Shown piece by piece: positions 38,383 to 45,873 of a stretch of DNA of 45,873 nt. The number at the start of each line of letters is the position of its first letter. Position 1 is the first letter of the stretch. The DNA is taken from NCBI GenBank assembly GCA_020845975.1, contig JADLET010000144.1, forward strand, positions 1-45,873. Reading direction: 5' to 3'. The notes beneath the pieces are model-generated. The model searched no databases, was not told the DNA's origin, and saw nothing but the letters and a program-made list of their open reading frames with translations. This stretch comes from Gammaproteobacteria bacterium (GTDB taxonomy: Bacteria > Pseudomonadota > Gammaproteobacteria > SZUA-140). A program made the position numbers and the translations under genes.

Positions 38383-39318
38383 TCAGTCGCGCGCGTCGTA
38401 GAAGCCGGACTCACCCGGCGGGCGGGTCTTGAAGCGGCGATGAACCCACAGGTATTGCTCTGGAATCTCGCGCACCTCGGCCTCGACAATCGCGTTGATG
38501 CGCGCGGTATCCGCGACCTCGTCGCCGCCCGGAAATCCGGTCAGCGGAGGCAACAGCGTGAGCCGGTAGCCGCGCGCGCCCGACAGACGGCATGCGAAAT
38601 AGGGAATCACCACCGCCTTGCCCATCTGCGCGAAGCGACCAGTCGCCGGATTGCTCGCCGCCGGAATCCCGAAGAAGGGCGCGAAGACATGGCCGCGGCG
38701 GCCATAGTTCTGATCCGGCGCATACCACACCGCACGGCCCTGGCGCAGGACGCGCAGCATTCCGCGCACGTCATCACGCGGGATCACCGTCTCGAAGCGG
38801 GCGCCGAAGCTGCGGTGCAGGACATCGTCGACGACGGCGTTCTCGTGGCGACGGTACATCGGATTGATCGGCGCCAGAAAATCCAGCAGGCGCACCCCCA
38901 TCTCGGTGGTAGTGAAATGACTGCTCAGCAGGATCACGCCGTGTCCGCCATCGAGGGACTCCTGCAGATACGGCAGCCCCTCCACCTCGGCGATCAGGGG
39001 CCGCAAACGCCTCTCCGGCAGCCACCACGCCATGGCGGTCTCGAGCAGGCCGATGCCGAGCGCCAGGAAGTGATCGCGCAGCAGGCGCGCGCGCGCCTCA
39101 GCGTCCAGCTCGGGATAACACAGCCGCAGATTGGTGTCGGCGACCCGGCGGCGGCGCGGCGAAAGGTGGCGGAACAGTGTCCCCAGCAAACCGCCCGCGG
39201 CCAGCACGAAACGATACGGCAGCTGCACCGTGATCCAGGCGAGACCGAGCAGCAGCCAGGTCGGCCAATGGCGGGGTAATAGCAGTCGGGGCGGAAACGG
39301 CGGGGCGGTCATCGGCAT
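38383..39318 (-). CDS. lpxL: lipid A late acyltransferase, LpxL/HtrB type
   Basis: Inner-membrane acyltransferase that adds a secondary acyl chain (lauroyl-type in the family) to Kdo2-lipid IVA, cytoplasmic face. The 311 residues start at 39318 (MPMTAPPFPPRLLLPRHWPTW); 39312 is also possible and neither has a clear Shine-Dalgarno. The family HX4E active site is SSHFTTTE near residue 130. A helix at about 15-35 anchors it. YAPDQNYGRRG is also conserved. Divergent from hldE. Whether it is LpxL or LpxM in specificity cannot be read from the sequence. Confidence 0.88.
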   Translation of the reverse strand: MPMTAPPFPPRLLLPRHWPTWLLLGLAWITVQLPYRFVLAAGGLLGTLFRHLSPRRRRVADTNLRLCYPELDAEARARLLRDHFLALGIGLLETAMAWWLPERRLRPLIAEVEGLPYLQESLDGGHGVILLSSHFTTTEMGVRLLDFLAPINPMYRRHENAVVDDVLHRSFGARFETVIPRDDVRGMLRVLRQGRAVWYAPDQNYGRRGHVFAPFFGIPAASNPATGRFAQMGKAVVIPYFACRLSGARGYRLTLLPPLTGFPGGDEVADTARINAIVEAEVREIPEQYLWVHRRFKTRPPGESGFYDARD

Positions 39319-39440
39319 GCGCGCGTGATCAATTCGTCCGCGCATTCTAGTACGGTGGCCCCACCCCGGCAAACGCCCCGGCCCGTCCCGTGTGGTATCA
39401 TTCCGGCAGCTTTTTCGACGTGCCGGCGGAGATTGCGACT

Positions 39441-40892
39441 ATGAAGCTCGGAATTCCCCCCTTCGAGCAGGGACGCGTGCTCGTGGTCGGCGACCTGATG
39501 CTCGACCGCTACTGGCACGGAGAGACCTCGCGCATCTCGCCCGAGGCCCCGGTCCCCGTGGTGGCGGTCCGTGAAGCGGAGGAGCGCCCGGGCGGCGCCG
39601 GAAACGTCGCGCTCAACATCGCCGCCCTGCGCGCACGCGTCACGGTCATGGGCCTGACCGGCGCCGACGAGGCGGCCGATGTCCTTTCGCAACGGCTCAC
39701 CCAGGCCGGGGTGGACTGCCGGCTGATCCGCCGTCCCGAATACGCCACCGTCACCAAACTTCGTGTGCTGAGCCGGCACCAGCAGCTTATCCGGCTGGAC
39801 TTCGAGGACAACTTTGCGCGCGGGGACCTCACCGAGATTCGCGAATCCTTCCCCGCGCTGGCGCGGGAGGCCGATGTCATCCTGCTGTCCGATTACGGCA
39901 AGGGTACCCTGCACGAAATACAGGGTCTGATCGCCGCCGCGCGTGCATTGGGCAAACCGGTTCTGGTCGACCCCAAGGGTAGTGACTTTTCCCGTTACCG
40001 GGGAGCGACCCTCATCACGCCGAACCAGGCCGAATTCGAGACCATTGTCGGACGCTGCGCGGGCGACGAGGATCTGATCGCCAAGGGCGAGGCGCTGCGT
40101 CGTGAGCTGCAGCTGGAAGCGCTCCTGATCACGCGCAGCCAGCGCGGAATGACATTGCTGCGCGAAAACTTCCCGCCGTTGCACCTGCCAGCGCGTGCCC
40201 GCGAGGTCTACGATGTTACCGGCGCGGGCGATACCGCGATCGCGGTGCTTGCCGCCGCGTGCGCCGCGGGCGCCGACCTCGCCGAGGCGACCGCGCTCGC
40301 CAACGTCGCGGCGGGGGTGGTGGTCGGCAAGCTCGGGACCGCGAGCGTCAGCCTGCAGGAACTCGATCTTGCCCTGCACGATCACAACAAGATCGAATCC
40401 GGGGTAACCGATGCGGACGAGCTCCTGCGGCGCGTCGCACGCGCCCGTGCGCGCGGCGAGACCATCGTCATGACGAACGGCTGCTTCGACATCCTGCACG
40501 TCGGCCATGTCACCTATCTAGAGCAGGCGCGCCGTCTCGGCGACCGCCTGATCGTGGCTGTCAACGACGACGCCTCGGTGAAACGCCTGAAGGGCACCGA
40601 CCGGCCAGTCAACACGCTGGCTCAGCGCGCGGCCGTCCTCGCCGCCCTGCAGAGCGTGGACTGGGTGGTGCCTTTTACGGAGGACACGCCGGAACAGCTC
40701 ATCTGCCGCGTGCTGCCCGATGTGCTGGTCAAGGGTGGGGACTATAACGCCGCGGATGTCGCCGGCGGCGACTGCGTGGTCGCGCGCGGCGGCCGTGTCG
40801 TCATCCTCGACTATGTCGGGAACTGCTCGACCAGCCGCGTCATCGAGGCGATCCGCCACGGCGTCACGCGACGCGACGGAGAAGCCGGGTAA
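39441..40892 (+). CDS. hldE: bifunctional heptose 7-phosphate kinase/heptose 1-phosphate adenyltransferase
   Basis: Makes ADP-D-glycero-manno-heptose precursor for the LPS inner core in the cytoplasm. The 483 residues start at ATG 39441 with GGAG 9 nt upstream. The N-terminal ribokinase-like domain has VVGDLMLDRYWHGETSRISPEAP (about 15-37) and DVTGAGDT, the anion hole with catalytic Asp. The C-terminal nucleotidyltransferase domain starts near 350 with TNGCFDILHVGHVTYL. This supplies the donor for the GT9 enzyme. Confidence 0.96.
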   Translation: MKLGIPPFEQGRVLVVGDLMLDRYWHGETSRISPEAPVPVVAVREAEERPGGAGNVALNIAALRARVTVMGLTGADEAADVLSQRLTQAGVDCRLIRRPEYATVTKLRVLSRHQQLIRLDFEDNFARGDLTEIRESFPALAREADVILLSDYGKGTLHEIQGLIAAARALGKPVLVDPKGSDFSRYRGATLITPNQAEFETIVGRCAGDEDLIAKGEALRRELQLEALLITRSQRGMTLLRENFPPLHLPARAREVYDVTGAGDTAIAVLAAACAAGADLAEATALANVAAGVVVGKLGTASVSLQELDLALHDHNKIESGVTDADELLRRVARARARGETIVMTNGCFDILHVGHVTYLEQARRLGDRLIVAVNDDASVKRLKGTDRPVNTLAQRAAVLAALQSVDWVVPFTEDTPEQLICRVLPDVLVKGGDYNAADVAGGDCVVARGGRVVILDYVGNCSTSRVIEAIRHGVTRRDGEAG

Positions 40893-40940
40893 TGAAACGT
40901 TCCGACGCGCGCCGGCCGGGGACATGAAACGACCGGCGGC

Positions 40941-42227
40941 ATGCGCATGAGGCTGCTGTACACCCTGTCACTGTACCTGCTGTTGCCGTTCGTCCTGCTG
41001 CGCCTGTTGCTGCGCGGCCTGCGCGCGCCGGGCTATCTGCGGCGCTGGCCCGAGCGCTTCGGCCGTTTCCCGCATACACCGCCTCCCGGCGCCCTGTGGA
41101 TACACGCGGTCTCCGTGGGAGAAACCATCGCCGCCATCCCGCTGGTGCGCGCGCTGCAACAGCGTTATCCACAACGTCCCATCATCTTCACCACCACGAC
41201 GCCGACCGGCTCGGAACGCGTCACCCGGGAATTCGGCGCCAGTGTGCTCCATGGCTATCTGCCCTACGATCTGCCGGGTGCCGTCGCACAATTTCTCGCA
41301 AGCACCCGTCCGGCGCTCGCCGTCATTCTGGAGACGGAACTGTGGCCGAACATGTACGCGGCCTGTTCCGCACGCCACATCCCGCTCATCGTCGCCAACG
41401 CGCGACTGTCCGCGCGCTCCGCCGCGGGTTACCGCCGTGTCACGCGGCTCGCGCGCGCAACTCTGGAGCAGGTCACGCTCATCGCCGCGCAAGGCGAAGC
41501 CGATGCAGAGCGTTTCCTTGCATTGGGCGCGCCGCCCGACCGCGTGCGCGTGACCGGCAATCTCAAATTTGATCTCGCCGTCACACCGGATATGGCGGAA
41601 CGCGGGAAGACCCTGCGTGAAACCTGGGGAAAGCATCGTCCGGTCTGGATCGCGGCGAGCACCCATGAGGGAGAGGAAGAGCTCGTAATCGAGGCCCACG
41701 CGCGCGCGCGCGGGCAAACACCCGATCTGCTTCTGTTGCTCGTGCCGCGACATCCCGAACGTTTCGACCGCGTCGCGGAATTGTGCCGGTCACACGGGAT
41801 GTCCCTCGTCCGCCGCAGTGGACAGCGACCCTGCGCGCCGGACACAGCGATCTACCTCGGCGACAGCATGGGCGAACTGATGTTGCTCTACGCCGCGGCT
41901 GACATCGCCTTCGTCGGCGGCAGCCTGGTGCCCAGCGGCGGACACAACCCGCTTGAACCCGCCGCCCTCGCATGCCCGGTGCTGCATGGGCCGCATGTAT
42001 TCAATTTCGCGGAAATCAGCCGGTTGCTGCGGGAGGCCGGCGGCTCGCGCGAGGTGAACAACGCGGGTGAACTCGCCGGGGCGGTGGTCAATTTGCTGCA
42101 CCACCCGGAAGACGCGCGTGGGATGGGGGAACGGGCGCGTGCGGTCGTCCTGCAGAATCGCGGGGCGCTGGAACGACTGCTGGAGATCATCGGGGAAACG
42201 CTAAATACAGGACTAAGGACTGAGTAA
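40941..42227 (+). CDS. waaA: 3-deoxy-D-manno-octulosonic acid (Kdo) transferase
   Basis: Adds Kdo residues to lipid IVA on the cytoplasmic side. The 428 residues start with a membrane anchor (about 3-27). Kdo-transferase marks: WIHAVSVGE (catalytic Glu near 60), ILETELWPN, LVPRHPERF and GGSLVPSGGHNPLEPAA. ATG 40941 is used; ATG 40947 is nearly equal. It follows hldE by 48 nt. Its last codons lie inside a short repeat that recurs inverted downstream (see the repeat at 42209-42365). Confidence 0.95.
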   Translation: MRMRLLYTLSLYLLLPFVLLRLLLRGLRAPGYLRRWPERFGRFPHTPPPGALWIHAVSVGETIAAIPLVRALQQRYPQRPIIFTTTTPTGSERVTREFGASVLHGYLPYDLPGAVAQFLASTRPALAVILETELWPNMYAACSARHIPLIVANARLSARSAAGYRRVTRLARATLEQVTLIAAQGEADAERFLALGAPPDRVRVTGNLKFDLAVTPDMAERGKTLRETWGKHRPVWIAASTHEGEEELVIEAHARARGQTPDLLLLLVPRHPERFDRVAELCRSHGMSLVRRSGQRPCAPDTAIYLGDSMGELMLLYAAADIAFVGGSLVPSGGHNPLEPAALACPVLHGPHVFNFAEISRLLREAGGSREVNNAGELAGAVVNLLHHPEDARGMGERARAVVLQNRGALERLLEIIGETLNTGLRTE

Positions 42228-42365
42228 AAGAACGGGGCGTGATGGGTAATGGGTGATGTGATACCAATCGCGACGCCAGGTACATTACATCAATCCACAC
42301 CGCGATGTCGCATGCGTGTTTTTTCTTAGTCCTTAGTCCTTAGTCCTTAGTCCTGAGAACTCAGT
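42209..42365. repeat. tandem TTAGTCC repeat with inverted copy at the waaA 3' end
   Basis: Four exact tandem copies of TTAGTCC lie at 42326-42353, then a CTGAG-AA-CTCAG hairpin and CTCAGTCC ending at 42366. The waaA 3' end carries the reverse form AGGACTAAGGACTGAGT (42209-42225), which overlaps its stop codon. The two arms could pair over about 100 nt or act as a terminator-like structure between convergent waaA and tolC. In between lie short GGGTAATGGGTGATG near-repeats and no gene. Confidence 0.8.
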
Positions 42366-42373
42366 CCTGTGTT

Positions 42374-43696
42374 TCATTGCAGCCAGCGATTGATCTCTTC
42401 AATATCGGTCGGGACCAGCAGGCCGGAGGCCTGTTTCAGGCGCAGCAGATTGAGGATGTAGTCGTAGCGCGACTGGGAATGTTCGCGTTGCGCCGCGAAC
42501 AGATCGCGCTGCGCGGCCAGCACATCGACCGTGGTGCGGGTACCGACGTCGAATCCAGCCTGCGTGGCATCGAGTGCGCTCTGCGCGGAAACCCTGGCCT
42601 GCTCGAAGGCCCCCACGCTGTTGATGCCCGCGACCACCGCGAGATAGGCATCGCGCGCCTGGCGCAGAACCGCGCGGCGCTGACTCTCCACATCCTCGCG
42701 CACCTGCGTCAGCCGGTAGGCGGCCTCGCGCGTGCGCGAGTTCACCGCACCGCCGAGATACAGTGGCAGGGTGAACTGCAGACCGATGCTGCGGTCCTCC
42801 ACGTCGGTCTCTCCCGTCACGCCGCCGTCATCATTGGCGCGGCTGAGACTCGCTGTCAGATCCAGGGTTGGATAATGGCCCGCACGCTGCCGGCTGACCT
42901 CCTGGCGCGCCGACTCTTCGGCGAACTGCGCGGCCAGCAGGGCGAAATTCTGCTCCAGTGCCACCTGGCCCCAGTGTTCGATATCCGCCGGGTCGGGGCT
43001 TGCCAGCGGGATTCTGGCGCCGAGGGTCGCCACTGTGTCGACTGCCTGGGCGGTGATCTCGTAGAGGGCTTCGCGGCTGCTCGCAAGCTGATTGGTTGCG
43101 ACGATCTCGCGCGCCTTGGCGAGGTCGAACGCGGCCTGCGCCTCATGCACGTCGGTGATCGCTATGAGACCAACGTCGAAACGCTGCTTCGCCTGTTCGA
43201 GTTGCTGCTCGATGGCGTTCTTCTCGGCGCGGGCGAATTCGAGGTTGTCGTCGGCGGCGAGCAGTCCGAAATAGGCCTCGGCGACGCGCACGATCAGGGC
43301 TTGTTCCGACGAACGGTAGACGGCGTCCGCCTGCGCCACCGTGGCATCCGCCTGGCGCAGACGCACGAAATAGTCGCGATTGAACAGCGGCTGGTTCAGG
43401 GCCAGCACGTAGACCGTGCTGTCGAAGGTCGAAACACCCGGGGTGCCGACAGAGGTCTCCTTGACGTCCTCGCGCGTACGATCGTAGCCGGCATTGAACG
43501 ACAGGGCCGGGTACAGCAGGGCGCGGCTCTGCGGCCTGGCCTCCAGCGCCGCGGCGCGCGCGGCTGCGGCGGACTTCAACACCGGATCGTTCTGCAACGC
43601 GAGCCGGTACACGTCCTCCAGGTTTTCGGCGGTGGCCGTGAAACAGGCGCATGAAAGGACGACGCCACTCATGCAAGACAGCAATTTATTACGCAT
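42374..43696 (-). CDS. tolC: outer-membrane efflux/secretion channel, TolC family
   Basis: Trimeric outer-membrane channel that works with inner-membrane pumps or type I secretion systems. The 440 residues begin with a signal peptide (MRNKLLSC..., likely cleavage after ATA near 23), no lipobox in the TolC position. Two OEP domains repeat the helical-barrel pattern (ENLEDVYRLALQNDP; QPLFNRDYFVRLRQAD; LPLYLGGAVNSRTREA). It lies 55 nt after the methyltransferase-like gene on the same strand. thiC nearby matches the Pseudomonas order. Confidence 0.92.
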   Translation of the reverse strand: MRNKLLSCMSGVVLSCACFTATAENLEDVYRLALQNDPVLKSAAAARAAALEARPQSRALLYPALSFNAGYDRTREDVKETSVGTPGVSTFDSTVYVLALNQPLFNRDYFVRLRQADATVAQADAVYRSSEQALIVRVAEAYFGLLAADDNLEFARAEKNAIEQQLEQAKQRFDVGLIAITDVHEAQAAFDLAKAREIVATNQLASSREALYEITAQAVDTVATLGARIPLASPDPADIEHWGQVALEQNFALLAAQFAEESARQEVSRQRAGHYPTLDLTASLSRANDDGGVTGETDVEDRSIGLQFTLPLYLGGAVNSRTREAAYRLTQVREDVESQRRAVLRQARDAYLAVVAGINSVGAFEQARVSAQSALDATQAGFDVGTRTTVDVLAAQRDLFAAQREHSQSRYDYILNLLRLKQASGLLVPTDIEEINRWLQ

Positions 43697-43751
43697 GGAT
43701 TTCCTCGCTAGAGAACACCGCGCGACCGCCCGGCCTCAACGCAATGCTTTG

Positions 43752-44405
43752 TCAAAAGACGAAACGGGCGGCAACCGGGGCGTTGATCAGTGTCGGCAGA
43801 TCGGTCTCGAACAGGCTCTCGCGGCTCCATTCGGCATCACCCACCCGGCGGATCAGCACCGCCTCCATGATGGGGGCCGTCCCCACCACGGCGAACAGGC
43901 GGCCACCGCGATTCAACGACTGCAGGAAGGCGGATGGCAGCTCCGGCAGCGAACCGGTAATGGCGATCACATCGTACAGCCCGTGCCTGGGCCAGCCACG
44001 GGCGGCGTCACCCACTTCGAGGGAAACGTTGTCGATGCCATGCACGGCGAGCCTCTCCTCGGCCTGCTCCTTAAAATGAGGAATGATATCAACGCTGTAT
44101 ACATGGTGGGTGGCGCAAGCGAGCAATGCGGTGAGGTAGCCGCTGCCGGTGCCGACCTCGAGGACGGCGTCGGTGGCGTGGAGATCCAGCGCCTGCAACA
44201 GGCGCGCCTCTACCCTGGGATGCATCATCACCTGGCCATGGCCCAGCGGGATGGCGGTATCGGCATACGCGAGGGTGCGATAGGTCTCGGAGACAAACCC
44301 CTCGCGCGGGACCTCTCCGATGAGATCCAGCACACCCTGATCGAGGACGTCCCATGGACGAATCTGCTGTTCGATCATGTTGAACCGTGCCGCTTTCAAT
44401 TCCAT
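43752..44405 (-). CDS. protein-L-isoaspartate O-methyltransferase-like protein
   Basis: A 217-residue PIMT-family methyltransferase. SAM motif I is VLEVGTGSGYLTALLA (about 80-95), and the REGFVSETYRTLAYADTAIPLGHGQ region (34-58) is typical. In true PIMTs GQ-TIS follows, with the active-site Ser; here it is GQVMMHP, so that Ser is missing and repair activity is doubtful. PIMT-like genes beside tolC are common in proteobacteria. GGGGGA precedes the ATG closely. Confidence 0.88.
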   Translation of the reverse strand: MELKAARFNMIEQQIRPWDVLDQGVLDLIGEVPREGFVSETYRTLAYADTAIPLGHGQVMMHPRVEARLLQALDLHATDAVLEVGTGSGYLTALLACATHHVYSVDIIPHFKEQAEERLAVHGIDNVSLEVGDAARGWPRHGLYDVIAITGSLPELPSAFLQSLNRGGRLFAVVGTAPIMEAVLIRRVGDAEWSRESLFETDLPTLINAPVAARFVF

Positions 44406-44546
44406 CGGTCCCCCCGTTTATCCAGCATTACCTGTTGAGCGTTCAGGGTATTCGTTTTGCCACGGACGCGCAAGAATCGCCGCTGCGGATCAGGTCGGCG
44501 CGATGTTATTACCGTCTGATACACAAGGATTTTACCCGCGACTTGC

Positions 44547-44575
44547 TTGCATCGGATTACCATATCGGCTAGATT
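44547..44575 (+). promoter_or_regulatory. candidate thiC promoter
   Basis: TTGCAT (44547-44552), 17 nt, TAGATT (44570-44575). It predicts transcription from near 44582 and a leader of about 263 nt before thiC. A hairpin starts at +6. Confidence 0.45.
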
Positions 44576-44581
44576 CAACCG

Positions 44582-45873
<1,292 letters not shown>

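Overview
This 45.9 kb window looks like core chromosome of a high-GC, Gram-negative gammaproteobacterium, probably a Pseudomonas/Chromatiales-type lineage. The evidence is the gene content (two-domain ArgA, PilU, GlnE, MsbA, LpxL-type acyltransferase, bifunctional HldE, WaaA, TolC). A second line is gene order: glnE - ilvE - [LPS genes] - msbA/lpxL - hldE - waaA - tolC - thiC follows, as I remember it, the LPS-core locus of Pseudomonas. I saw no rRNA, tRNA, CRISPR array, complete insertion sequence or prophage.

Layout. (1) 1-6132: the end of galE, proS, a small lytic transglycosylase, a pair of related palindromes, then divergent ilvD and ttcA. (2) 6133-6868: an intergenic stretch holding two 26-codon genes for near-twin hydrophobic peptides. 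One has a visible promoter, Shine-Dalgarno, stem-loop and terminator and forms a complete mini-gene of about 180 nt. (3) 6869-13803: argA, convergent with a minus-strand run cutA, dsbD, tlpA-like, aroQ, accB, accC (redox, divalent metal, shikimate and fatty-acid genes). (4) 13802-17610: fxsA, then groES-groEL behind a CIRCE operator and a vegetative/heat-shock-like promoter, a strong terminator, and convergent pilU. (5) 17765-21939: glnE, ilvE and a small zinc-finger gene.

(6) 21947-36514: a mosaic surface-glycan locus in blocks of alternating strand. Block A (minus) is methyltransferase, GT4 and sulfotransferase. Block B (plus) is a capsule-type glycosyltransferase, GT2, O-antigen ligase/polymerase and GT4. 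Block C (minus) is a phosphoethanolamine transferase. Block D (plus) is an asparagine synthetase-like amidotransferase, a GT9 heptosyltransferase and two GT4 enzymes, partly joined by ATGA overlaps. Two of the four GT4 enzymes are in-cluster paralogues. Parts of blocks A and B are visibly more AT-rich and use AGA arginine codons. (7) 36537-42227: conserved lipid A/inner-core genes msbA, lpxL-like, hldE and waaA. (8) 42228-45873: a tandem 7-bp repeat, tolC with an upstream PIMT-like methyltransferase gene, and divergent thiC (cut by the window end) behind a long structured leader without a recognisable TPP riboswitch.

The LPS genes form a working set. HldE makes the ADP-heptose precursor, WaaA adds Kdo, the LpxL-like enzyme acylates lipid A, the GT9/GT4/GT2 enzymes extend the core or a glycan, the ligase joins or polymerises it, MsbA flips the lipid A-core, and the sulfotransferase, PEtN transferase and AsnB-like enzyme may decorate the sugars. 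The strongest candidate for something undescribed is the pair of micro-peptide genes at 6217-6624.
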